A stretch of 64,000 nt of DNA from Ruegeria atlantica (GCF_013032005.1 NZ_WQBE01000012.1:62001-126000); one strand, 5' to 3'. Counted from the first letter of the stretch, positions 25,583-35,653 are shown. Program-made: numbers and translations. Notes: generated by a model not told the origin, from the letters alone.

Positions 25583-28366
25583 ATGCTTGATGCAAGCCCA
25601 ACCAAGACCGTCACCTTCAACCTGAACGGCGACGACGTCACCGTGCCCGAAGGCACCACGATCTGGGACGCGGCCAACGGCCGTGGACTGGTAATCCCGC
25701 ATCTGTGCCACAAACCGGCACCGGGCTACAAACCCGACGGTAACTGCCGCGCCTGTATGGTCGAGGTGGAAGGCGAGCGCACTCTGGTCGCCTCGTGCAT
25801 CCGCCCTGCCTCGGAAGGTATGGTTGTCAAGACAGACACCGACCGCGCCGAAAAATCGCGTGCGATGGTCATGGAACTGCTGGTCGCTGACCAGCCCGAA
25901 CAGCCGCATGATGTGTCCAGCCACTTCTGGGACATGGCCAAGCTGAACGATGTCAGCGACAGCCGCTTCCCGGCCAAAGAGGCCGAAAAGATCCCGCTGC
26001 TGGATGACAGCCACGTTGCGATGCGCGTCAATCTGGACGCCTGCATCAACTGTAACCTCTGTGTCCGCGCCTGCCGTGACGTGCAGGTCAACGACGTGAT
26101 CGGAATGGCCGGTCGCGGACATACCTCGCAGGTGGTGTTCGATCAGAACGACCCGATGGGGACTTCGACCTGCGTAGCTTGTGGCGAATGTGTTCAGGCC
26201 TGCCCGACGGGTGCCTTGATGCCGGCCACCGTGCTGGACGATCAGCAACAGGGGGACAGCAAGGATTACGACTCTGAAACCGAAAGCGTCTGCCCGTTCT
26301 GTGGTGTTGGCTGCAAAGTCTCGCTGAAGGTCAAGGATGGCAAGGTCAAGTATGTCGAAGGCATCAACGGCCCCGCAAACGAAGGCCGTCTGTGCGTCAA
26401 AGGCCGCTTTGGCTTCGACTATATCCACCACCCGCACCGCCTGACCAAACCGCTGATCCGGCGCGAGGATGCGCCTGCCAAGGGCCTGAACGTCGATCCC
26501 GGCAACCTATCGACCCATTTCCGCGAAGCGACCTGGGAAGAGGCGATGGATCTGGCGGCCACCAAGCTGAAGGCGATGCGCGACGAGGACCCGCGCAGCG
26601 TTGCGGGCTTTGGCTCGGCCAAATGCACCAACGAAGAGGCCTATCTGTTCCAGAAGTTCATCCGTCAGGGCTTCCGCCACAACAACGTCGACCACTGCAC
26701 CCGTCTGTGCCACGCGTCGTCGGTTGCGGCCCTGATTGAGAACGTAGGCTCCGGCGCTGTGACCGCGACCTTCAACGAGATCGAAAACGCGGATGTGGCG
26801 ATCATCATCGGGGCCAACCCGATCGAAAACCACCCCGTTGCAGCGACCTATTTCAAGCAGTTCACCAAGCGCGGTGGCAAGCTGATCGTGATGGATCCGC
26901 GCGGCGTTGGAATGCGCAAGTTCGCGGATGAGATGCTGCAATTCCGCCCCGGTGCGGATGTCTCGATGCTGAATGCGATCATGAATGTGATCGTCGAGGA
27001 AGAGCTGTATGACAGCCAATACATCCACCGCTGGACTGAGAACTGGGAGGCCGAGAAAGAACATCTGCGACAGTTCACACCCGAAGCGATGTCGCCGATC
27101 TGCGGCATTGAACCGGACCAGCTGCGCCGTGTCGCCCGCACCTTTGCGCAGGCCAAAGCCGGTCTGATCTTCTGGGGCATGGGGGTCAGCCAACACATCC
27201 ATGGCACGGATAACTCGCGCTGCCTGATCTCGCTGGCACTGATGACCGGAAATGTTGGTAAGCCGGGCGCGGGTTTGCACCCGCTGCGCGGTCAGAACAA
27301 CGTGCAAGGCGCCTCTGATGCGGGTCTGATCCCGATGTTCTTGCCGGATTATCAGTCGGTTACTGACGACAACATCCGCGCCAAGTTCAACAACGTATGG
27401 AACTCTGAGGATTTCTCGAACGAGAAGGGCCTGACGGTTACCGAGATCATTGATCAGGCTTACGCGGGCAACATCAAGGGGATGTACATTCAGGGTGAAA
27501 ACCCGGCCATGTCCGACCCGGATGTGGGTCACGCGCGCGAGGCACTGGCCAAGCTGGATCTGATGATCGTACAGGATATCTTCCTGACCGAAACGGCGAA
27601 CTATGCTGACATCATCCTGCCCGCCTCGGCGCTGTATGAAAAGAACGGCACCGTGTCGAACACCAACCGTCAGGTGCAGCGGGTGCGCCCCGCTGTGACG
27701 CCTCCGGGTGAGGCGCGCGAGGATTGGAAGATCACGGTGGAACTGGCGCAGCGCATCGGTCTGAACTGGGATTACACGGATGTGTCTCAGGTCTTTGCCG
27801 AGATGAAGCTGACCATGGCGTCGCTGGATAACATTACGTGGGAGCGTCTGGAAACAGAAACGATCACCTACCCGTCGCTCAGCGAAACCGATCCGGGTCA
27901 GGCGATTGTGTTTGGCGATGGTTTCCCGCGTGCCGATGGCCGTGCGCGGTTTACCCCTGCCAGCGTCATCCCACCGGACGAAGCGCCGGATGACGAATAT
28001 CCAATGATCGCCACGACCGGCCGTCAGTTGGAACATTGGCACACCGGGTCCATGACCCGCCGTGCTAAGGTTCTGGATGCCGTAGAACCGGAAGCGAACT
28101 GTTCATTGAACCCCCGAACGCTCAAGCTGATGGGGATCGAACCGGGCGAAATGATCCGTCTGACCACACGGCGTGGTTCGATCGAGATCATGGCACGCGC
28201 GGACCGGGCCATTGCCGAGGACATGGTGTTCATTCCCTTCGCCTATGTCGAGGCGGCGGCGAACATCCTGACCAACTCGGCCATCGATCCGTTTGGCAAA
28301 ATCCCCGAGTTCAAGTTCTCGGCTATCCGGGTTGAAAAAATCGAAGACGCGGTCGCGGCAGAATAA
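25583..28366 (+). CDS. Formate dehydrogenase alpha subunit (Mo/W)
   Basis: 927 aa. N-terminus is NuoG-like: [2Fe-2S] cysteines C42, C55, C58, C72, then two ferredoxin clusters (CINCNLCVRAC and CVACGECVQACP). A further [4Fe-4S] motif (CPFCGVGCK) begins the molybdopterin domain. The metal ligand is cysteine, not selenocysteine: C376 in DHCTRLCHASS, followed by the conserved histidine. A C-terminal molybdopterin dinucleotide domain (TTGRQLEHWHTGSMTRR) completes it. Paired with the fused beta subunit it should be a soluble NAD-linked formate dehydrogenase of the FDH1 type. Neither fdhD nor a maturation chaperone is adjacent. Molybdenum versus tungsten cannot be told from sequence. Confidence 0.94.
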   Translation: MLDASPTKTVTFNLNGDDVTVPEGTTIWDAANGRGLVIPHLCHKPAPGYKPDGNCRACMVEVEGERTLVASCIRPASEGMVVKTDTDRAEKSRAMVMELLVADQPEQPHDVSSHFWDMAKLNDVSDSRFPAKEAEKIPLLDDSHVAMRVNLDACINCNLCVRACRDVQVNDVIGMAGRGHTSQVVFDQNDPMGTSTCVACGECVQACPTGALMPATVLDDQQQGDSKDYDSETESVCPFCGVGCKVSLKVKDGKVKYVEGINGPANEGRLCVKGRFGFDYIHHPHRLTKPLIRREDAPAKGLNVDPGNLSTHFREATWEEAMDLAATKLKAMRDEDPRSVAGFGSAKCTNEEAYLFQKFIRQGFRHNNVDHCTRLCHASSVAALIENVGSGAVTATFNEIENADVAIIIGANPIENHPVAATYFKQFTKRGGKLIVMDPRGVGMRKFADEMLQFRPGADVSMLNAIMNVIVEEELYDSQYIHRWTENWEAEKEHLRQFTPEAMSPICGIEPDQLRRVARTFAQAKAGLIFWGMGVSQHIHGTDNSRCLISLALMTGNVGKPGAGLHPLRGQNNVQGASDAGLIPMFLPDYQSVTDDNIRAKFNNVWNSEDFSNEKGLTVTEIIDQAYAGNIKGMYIQGENPAMSDPDVGHAREALAKLDLMIVQDIFLTETANYADIILPASALYEKNGTVSNTNRQVQRVRPAVTPPGEAREDWKITVELAQRIGLNWDYTDVSQVFAEMKLTMASLDNITWERLETETITYPSLSETDPGQAIVFGDGFPRADGRARFTPASVIPPDEAPDDEYPMIATTGRQLEHWHTGSMTRRAKVLDAVEPEANCSLNPRTLKLMGIEPGEMIRLTTRRGSIEIMARADRAIAEDMVFIPFAYVEAAANILTNSAIDPFGKIPEFKFSAIRVEKIEDAVAAE

Positions 28367-28387
28367 CCTTGTTGCGTACGCAGCATG

Positions 28388-28417
28388 AAAGGCGGCCGAT
28401 TGGGCCGCCTTTTTTCT
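28388..28417 (+). terminator. Terminator of the formate dehydrogenase operon
   Basis: AAAGGCGGCC and GGCCGCCTTT form a 10-bp stem with a 5-base loop and TTTTTTC after it. Confidence 0.9.
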
Positions 28418-28478
28418 TTCCTTGACAGTAAGTTACTTGCAGCCAACCCTGTCGCCGTCACTGGTGCAGGAGTTTTAC

Positions 28479-29267
28479 ATGACCCGCCGTTTTGTCGATC
28501 TGTCCGTTCCGTTGGAAACCGGGATCGTTTCGGACCCGCCAATCATGCTGCCCGAAATCGAGTACATGACCCATGATCAGACCGCAGAACAGGTCATGTC
28601 CTTCTTTCCCGGCTTGCAAAAACAGGACCTACCGGGCGGCGAAGGCTGGGCCATCGAGCGGCTGCAAATTGCCACGCATAACGGCACCCATCTGGACGCG
28701 CCGTATCACCACCACTCGACCATGAATAATGGCGAAAGGGCGATCACCATCGATGAGGTGCCGCTGGAATGGTGCATGAACCCCGGCGTAAAACTGGATT
28801 TTCGCCATTTCGACGACGGCTATGTGGTGTCTGCCGCCGATGTTGAGGCCGAGTTGAAGCGGATCGGGCATACCTTGCAGCCGTTGGATATCGTGGTCGT
28901 AAACACCTCAGCCGGTACGCAATACGGAAAACCCGATTACCTGATGAAAGGCTGCGGTATGGGGCGTGAAGCGACGTTGTATCTGACCCAACGCGGCGTA
29001 AGGGTCACTGGCACAGACGCCTGGAGCTGGGACGCACCCTTTGCGCTGACGGCCCAGGAATATGCCGAAACGCGCGACCCGTCGATTATCTGGGAGGGCC
29101 ACCGGGCGTCGATGGACATCGGTTATTGCCACATTGAGAAATTGACCAATCTGGAAGACCTACCACCAACAGGTTTCGAAATTTCGTGTTTTCCGTTCAA
29201 GATCAAGGGCGCCTCGGCGGGTTTTGTGCGCGCCGTCGCAATATTCGAGGAAGATCCAGATGACTAA
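28479..29267 (+). CDS. Cyclase / kynurenine formamidase-like metal hydrolase
   Basis: 262 aa. The family signature HNGTHLDAPYH (residues 67-77) provides the metal ligands seen in KynB and related cyclases, and DLSVPLETGI opens the domain. AGGAG lies seven bases before the ATG at 28479; an in-frame start at 28422 is less likely. A perfect TTGACA lies at 28422 and an inverted repeat AGTAA-G-TTACT just after it, but no good -10 is visible. The reaction is not fixed: family members hydrolyse formylkynurenine, isatin and other amides. Its last eight bases overlap the next gene. Confidence 0.82.
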   Translation: MTRRFVDLSVPLETGIVSDPPIMLPEIEYMTHDQTAEQVMSFFPGLQKQDLPGGEGWAIERLQIATHNGTHLDAPYHHHSTMNNGERAITIDEVPLEWCMNPGVKLDFRHFDDGYVVSAADVEAELKRIGHTLQPLDIVVVNTSAGTQYGKPDYLMKGCGMGREATLYLTQRGVRVTGTDAWSWDAPFALTAQEYAETRDPSIIWEGHRASMDIGYCHIEKLTNLEDLPPTGFEISCFPFKIKGASAGFVRAVAIFEEDPDD

Positions 29268-29772
29268 CCCCCTCAGTGGTCACGATGGGCCCTATGACGC
29301 CCCGATTGAAATACGAGGGTTTATAGTTTTGCCTGAGTGGATCGACTATAACGGCCACATGAATGTGGGGTTCTATGGCGTGGCCTTCGACCGCGCGCTG
29401 GATCACTTGATGGATGATCATCTGGGTCTGGGCGAGGCGCAGGTCGACGCATTGGGGCAGGGGCCTTACATCCTGCAGTCGCATATGAATTTTTTGCGCG
29501 AGATTAGGCAGGACGAACCGTTCTGGTTTCGCTTTCGGATGTTGGATTCCGATCAGAAGCGGGGGCATTACTTTGCACAGATGCTATCTGGTGAGAACAC
29601 GCTCTGCGCTACGCAAGAGGCGCTGTTCATGAATGTCAGCCACACGACTGGGCGTTCGGCACCCTACCCAGATTGGGCGGTCACGCGGTTGGCCCGGATG
29701 GTTCAAGATCATGCACCATTGGACCCCGCGCCGCAGGTTGGGCACACCATTGGCATCCGCCGCAGCGATTAA
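29260..29772 (+). CDS. Hotdog-fold acyl-CoA thioesterase
   Basis: 170 aa, a 4-hydroxybenzoyl-CoA thioesterase-type hotdog protein. LPEWIDYNGHMNVGFYGVAFDRALDHLM carries the catalytic-type Asp and the helix of this class, closest in style to the YbgC/betainyl-CoA thioesterase group. GAGGAAG precedes the ATG, which lies inside the cyclase gene, so the pair is translationally coupled. The stop overlaps the stop of tamB on the other strand. Substrate unknown. Confidence 0.8.
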   Translation: MTNPLSGHDGPYDAPIEIRGFIVLPEWIDYNGHMNVGFYGVAFDRALDHLMDDHLGLGEAQVDALGQGPYILQSHMNFLREIRQDEPFWFRFRMLDSDQKRGHYFAQMLSGENTLCATQEALFMNVSHTTGRSAPYPDWAVTRLARMVQDHAPLDPAPQVGHTIGIRRSD

Positions 29773-32700
29773 TAATCCCGTTCGAAAAACACGCCAACCC
29801 CGGTTTCTCCACGCCCGTCGACTGAACCGCGGACAGTAAAACTGTCCGACACGTCAAGGTTCAGGTTCACCTCGGTGTCACCTTCGGTATTGACGGTGAA
29901 ATCGGTGTAGAGATTGTCGCTCAGATACGCGCCGGCCCCCAGTCGGCCCGCACCGCCTTCGGACGCGCCAATATCCACCGTGTCAACGCCGGTCGAATCG
30001 CGAAGCCCTTTGGTTGCATCTCCCCCGGCACCGCTGAGCTGCGCCAGAGACGCCGCCATCTGGGCGATGACAAAGGGTGAAATTTCGGAAAACCGGTTGC
30101 CGAACAAGAGCATGGCCAGCGCCTCTTCGGCTGGGCGTTCAGGGTCGGAATAAACGTCAACCTCCGGCGCATCCAGCGGGCCCGCGATTTCGATTGTGGC
30201 GGTGCCATCGGACGTGCTGGTGGATGAGGCGAACTCGATATACGGCGTCAGGTCGCCTTGCAGTGTCACGATGCCTTTTGTCAGGGCCAGCCTGCGGCCC
30301 AGAATGTCGAAATTTCCCCGGATCAGTTCGATTTGGCCGGATGGGATAACTGCGGTGGTCGTGCCGCCGATATTCAGCCGCCCCCCCAGTTCGGCGTTCA
30401 CACCCCGGCCGCGCACGAAAACCGCCTTGGGCGCCAGCAGGCTGACATCCAGCGCGATACGTGAATCGCTTTTTTCCGCGCCTTCCTCGACAACAAGGCC
30501 CGCGCGCTCCCGTGTGAGGTAACCAGCCGCGCTTTCATTGACATGCCTGATCTCGGGAATCGGTGCGGCGCCCACGGCACCAGCCGCGGCAGCGAGGTTG
30601 ATATTGGTTTCCTCGAACGTGATCTGTCCGGAAATGGCGCTGTTGCCCGCCAGCGCTCCGGTCATGGCGATCTCACCGTTCAGCGTGGTCTCATACAGAA
30701 GCTTGTCTGTTAGCACCAACTGATTGAGCCGCGTAACAATGTTCGCGTTCAGCGGCGGTGTCAGGTCCAATGGCCCCGAGATGGTAAAAGTGCCGCCCGC
30801 GCGCATGCCACCATTCAACGAGATATTGGCGCGACTCTGCGCCAATTCGACCGAGCCGCTGATGCCGGTTATTGTCTGTCCGATCTCAGGGATCGCAATT
30901 GACGTGCCTGAAGTGGTGATAGAACCGCTGAGCGAACTGAGCTCGGGCTTTCCCTTGAGCCGCAGATTGTGCCGGGCCGATCCTTCGATCTTGTTGGGTG
31001 AGATAAAGATGTTGGCGACGCCCAGATTGATGCCACCCTGCGCCCGCAGATCGGCCTCGCCGCTGTTTTCATCGAAGGTTCCAGCGATAGTGCTGTTGAT
31101 CTCGGCCGGACCATTGGCTGACCCGTCAATGGTCCAGACGCCGTTGTCGCGCTTGGCCGTGCCGGTTGCCGCAACGGTGCCAGGGAATTCTGGCGCGAAC
31201 CGTTCGATCCTGTTCAACTTGGCGTCGAAATCCAAATCGGCCGAACCATCGGTGTCTACTGTTCCGGTCAGGGCTGCATAGGAACTGTCCGGGCCGCTCA
31301 GGCGCATGTCTCCTTCCAGTCCCGATCCCGTTGGGGCGACATTCCCGTCCAACGTCAGCGGGCCGGACATCGACGTCATGACACGGGACAGGTCGTCAAG
31401 CTGGGCCGAGAAGGTCAAGCCACCCGCCTCTCGATCCAGTTTGCCCGAGGCATTGGCGGATAGGGCAGTGCCCTTCAGGCTAAACTTACGGACTTCCATG
31501 CCGTCGTCGTCTTTGTCGGCATCAATGTTCAGGGTCGTGCGGCCCTGGATCAATTTATCGACCAAATCAATCCCGGTCTGAAGGTCGTCAGCGTCCACAT
31601 TGCCCTGAACGTCAAAGACACGATTGGCGAGATTTCCGTTGCCCTGCACATTCGCGGTGACCGAGCCGCCGAGGTCCCGCTTGGCCAACCCCGAGAACAG
31701 CGACAGATCCGGGGCGTTCACACGGGCGGTGCCGTCAACCGAAAGCTCTCCGGTAGGGTCATCCACCGTTGCGGCGACTTTTGCGGTTAAGGCGGTACCG
31801 TTGACCGTCGCTTCGCGGATTTCAATCCGATCGGTCGTGCGTGCCCCGTCCCAGGTGATCGTGGTCTTGCCGGTCAGCAGCGGATCGATGTCGGACATTC
31901 CGGTTTGTAAATCCTGTCCGATCACGCTGGCCGTGCCGTCGAATTCCAAAGTCTGCACGGTGCCTTTGCCGTCCATTTCCGCCCGCAGGGCGCCACCCAG
32001 TTCACGCTTGGCCAGACCGGAAAAGACCGACAGGTCAGACGCATTCACGCGGGCCTTGCCGTCAATGGTCAGGTTGCCGTCAGGTGTCGTGACCTCGCCG
32101 CTGGCCTTTGCCTGCGCAGCTTCGCTGTTCAGGTCAAACTCGCGAATGGTGATGCCGTCGCTGCCTCGGCTGGCATCCAATGTGATGGTGGTTTCGCCTT
32201 TGATGACGGGATCGATATCGTCGCGCCCGGTGACCAGATTGCTGCCCTCAAGCACCAGTTTGCCGTCAAAGCTACGCTCTAATGGTGAGCCTGTGCCGTC
32301 AACGCGGGCCGAGGCACTACCGCCCAGATCAAGCTGCGCCAGGTCCGAAAAACGCGACAGGTCCGATGCCTCAAGCGTGGCCGAACCGTCAACCGTCAGG
32401 CCACTATTCAATCCGTCGATCAACGCATCCAGCCCAAGGGTATAGTCGGTTCCCACCAGTTCGAACCCCGACAGGTTCAGCGACTGATCGATGCCGTAAT
32501 CGAACTGCCCATCCAGCGTGATGTTCTCTCCCAAGGCCGTGTTCAGGGCCTTATCATTCAGATCGATCCCGTCCACGATGGCCTGAAGGTCTCCCGTTAC
32601 ACTGAATGAAGTGCCCTGTTCCAACGTGCCCTGCGCGGTGATGCGGGCCGTGTCCAGTTTCGCTTGCGGAGATTTAAACGCATTCGCCGTCAGGCTCAGG

Positions 32701-33851
32701 TCCCACAAATTGCCGTTTTTCTGATCGAACAAAGCGGAAATCTGCGCCGCTTCAATCGAGGTTTCGCCGCCTTTGACCGGCAAAACCACCGTTGTTCCGT
32801 CCGGCGGGGTGATCCGGCCTTGCAAGGCCGCCAATTGCAACGTGCCGCCTTCAGCCAATTGCAACTCACCCTTTAGGTCCAGGGCTTGGGTGGTCAATTC
32901 CAGATCGGGGATGTCCAGCGCGCCTTGCGGTTTGGTTTGGCCGTCCACGAACAGGCGTGTTTTCGGGCCAAAGAACGGGTCCAGATCCTCGGCCATAAAG
33001 GGGGTCAGGTCGCCACCCAGATCGGCGGTAAAGGCGATCCCGTCTGCCGCACCGGTTTCAGCGGCGCGCAGCTGTATCTGCCCTGTTACCTGTTGCTGAT
33101 TGTCGCTGCTCAGGGCGATATCAGCAGTGAAATCGGTCACTGGGCCCGAGCCTGTGACCGACAGGCCGATCGGTGGGCTGTCGGGAATATTCAGCGCAGT
33201 TGATATCACGCCGCCTGCGGCCTCTTTCACCTGCAGGTCCAGATTGATCTCGCGCGAGGTGTTCTGGAACCCGGCGGTCAGTGTCACCTCATCCCCTCCG
33301 CGGTCCAGGCGGGTGACATCCAGGTTGGTGTCCAATGTACCATCGGCCAGTGACAGGTTCCCCGTCACCGTCAGATCGGCGGCAACCCCGATCAGAGGTT
33401 CACCCAGTGACAGCTCATCAATCCTGATTTCACCGATCTCGATGGAAACGGGCAGTTCCGGTAGTTCGAACGGTTTGGTTTCGGCTGTCGGCGCAGGCGT
33501 GTCCTTGGTGGTTTTGCCCGGCGTGCGGGCGATGTCGATTTCCTGCGCGGTCAGGGCATTGACGGAAAATCGACCCCGGATCAGGGCCAGCCGGTTCCAG
33601 TCCAGCTGAGCGTCTTTGATGGTCAGCCAGACACCTTCGTCGTCCGATACGGTGATCTCTTCAATCGTCGCGCGGGCGCTCAGCGCGCCTTGCAACCCTT
33701 TGACAGTTACGTTCTGATCATCCCCCGACAGGGTGTCCTGCAGAAAACGTTCCAGCATGCTGCCGCCGCCGTCATCCTCTTGCGCGAGTACGGGCGGCGC
33801 TGTCAGGATCAGCACAGTTGTCACAACCGGATATGAAAACTGCCGTATCAA
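29769..33851 (-). CDS. tamB: Translocation and assembly module protein TamB
   Basis: 1360 aa. A signal/anchor segment (residues 5-23) leads a very long beta-helical protein that spans the periplasm and works with TamA; TamB-type proteins act in outer-membrane protein assembly and lipid transport. The conserved DUF490 domain is at the C-terminus (about 1000-1360), ending in YLSDNLYTDFTVNTEGDTEVNLNLDVSDSFTVRGSVDGRGETGVGVFFERDY. Residues about 485-820 hold three tandem copies of a roughly 109-residue unit marked by DLSxFSGLAKRDLGGSV. It starts within the tamA stop (four-base overlap). Convergent overlap with the thioesterase gene at the 3' end. Confidence 0.92.
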   Translation of the reverse strand: MIRQFSYPVVTTVLILTAPPVLAQEDDGGGSMLERFLQDTLSGDDQNVTVKGLQGALSARATIEEITVSDDEGVWLTIKDAQLDWNRLALIRGRFSVNALTAQEIDIARTPGKTTKDTPAPTAETKPFELPELPVSIEIGEIRIDELSLGEPLIGVAADLTVTGNLSLADGTLDTNLDVTRLDRGGDEVTLTAGFQNTSREINLDLQVKEAAGGVISTALNIPDSPPIGLSVTGSGPVTDFTADIALSSDNQQQVTGQIQLRAAETGAADGIAFTADLGGDLTPFMAEDLDPFFGPKTRLFVDGQTKPQGALDIPDLELTTQALDLKGELQLAEGGTLQLAALQGRITPPDGTTVVLPVKGGETSIEAAQISALFDQKNGNLWDLSLTANAFKSPQAKLDTARITAQGTLEQGTSFSVTGDLQAIVDGIDLNDKALNTALGENITLDGQFDYGIDQSLNLSGFELVGTDYTLGLDALIDGLNSGLTVDGSATLEASDLSRFSDLAQLDLGGSASARVDGTGSPLERSFDGKLVLEGSNLVTGRDDIDPVIKGETTITLDASRGSDGITIREFDLNSEAAQAKASGEVTTPDGNLTIDGKARVNASDLSVFSGLAKRELGGALRAEMDGKGTVQTLEFDGTASVIGQDLQTGMSDIDPLLTGKTTITWDGARTTDRIEIREATVNGTALTAKVAATVDDPTGELSVDGTARVNAPDLSLFSGLAKRDLGGSVTANVQGNGNLANRVFDVQGNVDADDLQTGIDLVDKLIQGRTTLNIDADKDDDGMEVRKFSLKGTALSANASGKLDREAGGLTFSAQLDDLSRVMTSMSGPLTLDGNVAPTGSGLEGDMRLSGPDSSYAALTGTVDTDGSADLDFDAKLNRIERFAPEFPGTVAATGTAKRDNGVWTIDGSANGPAEINSTIAGTFDENSGEADLRAQGGINLGVANIFISPNKIEGSARHNLRLKGKPELSSLSGSITTSGTSIAIPEIGQTITGISGSVELAQSRANISLNGGMRAGGTFTISGPLDLTPPLNANIVTRLNQLVLTDKLLYETTLNGEIAMTGALAGNSAISGQITFEETNINLAAAAGAVGAAPIPEIRHVNESAAGYLTRERAGLVVEEGAEKSDSRIALDVSLLAPKAVFVRGRGVNAELGGRLNIGGTTTAVIPSGQIELIRGNFDILGRRLALTKGIVTLQGDLTPYIEFASSTSTSDGTATIEIAGPLDAPEVDVYSDPERPAEEALAMLLFGNRFSEISPFVIAQMAASLAQLSGAGGDATKGLRDSTGVDTVDIGASEGGAGRLGAGAYLSDNLYTDFTVNTEGDTEVNLNLDVSDSFTVRGSVDGRGETGVGVFFERDY

Positions 33852-35653
33852 AACGCTTGTCCGATCCCGATATAGAATTGCAGACCATCGCCAGTGTCGC
33901 CCTGAACCGGCAGGGCTAAGTCAACGCGTAGAGGGCCGAACCCCCCAAGATCATACCGCACCCCAAGCCCGGCACCGGAATGGTATTCTGCACCGCTGCC
34001 GATGAAAGAAGAAGTGTCCACAGTACCGAAATCATAGAACCCGACAAGCGATATCGTGTCGGTGATCTTGCCACGGACTTCTCCCGACAGACCGAGGAAG
34101 GACTTGCCGCCTGCTTCACCACCGTTGACTGGAATGCCGAGGCTTTCGAACGGCTGCCCACGCACTGTGCCGGCACCACCCGAGAAGAACAGGAAATCCG
34201 GTGTCACATTGCTTGGGGAAGGACCGATTATCGATCCTATCTGAGCCCGACCAGCCAAAACGAGCCGCCCGCCCGTGCCCAGGCTGGTATAGGCGCGTGT
34301 GTCGGCGAACAGCCTGATGCCCGTGTCTGTGCCGGAAAAACCTACAAAGGGCATGATTTGCGCATCCAGATAGAACCCGCGGGTCGCGCTGACTTTACTG
34401 TCACGCTCGTCCCATTCCGACCGGGTTGGGATGATAAAATAGCGAAACTTACGGCCGCTGCCATAGGCGTCATCCGCGTCCGACCACTGAAACCCGGCTG
34501 AAGCTTCGGCATAAAGCCGATCAGAGAAGGTTCGCCTTGCACCGTAAGCCAGCGACGCAATTGAGACGTTGTAGTTGTCAGTGTTGCGGCGCTCCAGCAG
34601 GGCGCTCCAAAAGGTGTTGTCGTCCGGGCCCAGCCGGTCGGGTTGATCAAGGCGCAAACCAATGCGGCCGTCCAAATCCTCGGTTCCGCCGATATTGCGC
34701 AGAGCGGCTTCGAACCGCAGCCGTTCCGCGCGGCGGAAGACGTTGCGATGGGTCCAGGTCGCGGTGACGTCCAGCCCTGCATTCGAGGCCAGCTCGACCC
34801 CGAAGGTCAGGCGGCGTTTGGGCATGTCCTCAAAAGTTGCATCGAAATCCAACGTGCCATCGGGATTGGGCGTTTTATGTTCTTCGATCGAAACGATGCT
34901 GAACGTGCCTGTCCGACGCAAACGGGTGCCGACCTTCTGGATTTCCGCTGGTGAATAAACCTCGCCCGAGGGAAAGCCGGCGATCTTGTTGATCGAGTGG
35001 TGGCGTACATCTGTATCGCCTTTGATGAACATCTTGCCGAAGGTCAGGCGCGGACCGGGTTCAAGGTCGATTTCAGCATCCAGCTTTCTCTGCGCATGGC
35101 GAGCGATGACGGTTTGGTCTTCAAGTTGGGCTTTGGCGTGACCGGCGTCCCGCCAGCCCTGTACCCCGGCCGAGGCCGCCTGTTGGATGGCACCGGTCGT
35201 GGCCAGTTTTCCGGGAGCAAACTCCTCTGGCAGGATTGTCTCCGGCGTAACAGGGGCGACGATAGCCGTTCCAAAAGTGAAGGTCGGTCCGGTATTTACC
35301 GTGATAACCGCTCGGTTGATCGTGTTGGGTACGGTTAGCGAGCTGATGTCAGCCGCTTCTCGGCCATCCAGCTTGATGCTGACGACGGGGCTGAAATAGC
35401 CCTCGTCATACAGTATCTGTACGAGCGTGCGGTAATCCGACAGGGCAGCGGACAGAACCTCAAGCGGTGTATCCAAACCACGTTCATCTGCCGTTAAGAC
35501 CGAGGAGGTTTCTTCGATACGTTCAACCACGTCCTGTGGCGCACCGGGCGCGGACAGGGATGTTTCCAGCGCGGCCAGAGTTGAGGGCAGAGCGGCGGCA
35601 ATAACGCCAAGCAGACAATATTTCACAAAGGCCTGTGGCCTGCTTCCCCGCAT
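33848..35653 (-). CDS. tamA: Omp85-family outer-membrane protein TamA
   Basis: 601 aa. Signal peptide (about 1-28), POTRA domains (roughly 35-290, LVQILYDEGYFSPVVSIKLDG, TFGKMFIKGDTDVRHHSINKIAGFPSGEVYSPAEIQKVGTRLRRTGTFSIVSIEE) and a C-terminal 16-strand barrel with the lid-loop motif GAGTVRGQPFESLG and a terminal phenylalanine (YIGIGQAF). An open frame begins at GTG 35692, but the ATG at 35653 has GGAG eight bases before it and starts the signal peptide. It is the partner of the downstream, overlapping tamB. Confidence 0.92.
   Translation of the reverse strand: MRGSRPQAFVKYCLLGVIAAALPSTLAALETSLSAPGAPQDVVERIEETSSVLTADERGLDTPLEVLSAALSDYRTLVQILYDEGYFSPVVSIKLDGREAADISSLTVPNTINRAVITVNTGPTFTFGTAIVAPVTPETILPEEFAPGKLATTGAIQQAASAGVQGWRDAGHAKAQLEDQTVIARHAQRKLDAEIDLEPGPRLTFGKMFIKGDTDVRHHSINKIAGFPSGEVYSPAEIQKVGTRLRRTGTFSIVSIEEHKTPNPDGTLDFDATFEDMPKRRLTFGVELASNAGLDVTATWTHRNVFRRAERLRFEAALRNIGGTEDLDGRIGLRLDQPDRLGPDDNTFWSALLERRNTDNYNVSIASLAYGARRTFSDRLYAEASAGFQWSDADDAYGSGRKFRYFIIPTRSEWDERDSKVSATRGFYLDAQIMPFVGFSGTDTGIRLFADTRAYTSLGTGGRLVLAGRAQIGSIIGPSPSNVTPDFLFFSGGAGTVRGQPFESLGIPVNGGEAGGKSFLGLSGEVRGKITDTISLVGFYDFGTVDTSSFIGSGAEYHSGAGLGVRYDLGGFGPLRVDLALPVQGDTGDGLQFYIGIGQAF

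Noticed and set aside
26507..28042. 511-codon minus-strand frame inside fdhA
   Set aside because: Antisense to a clear molybdopterin enzyme gene; product has no recognisable domain.
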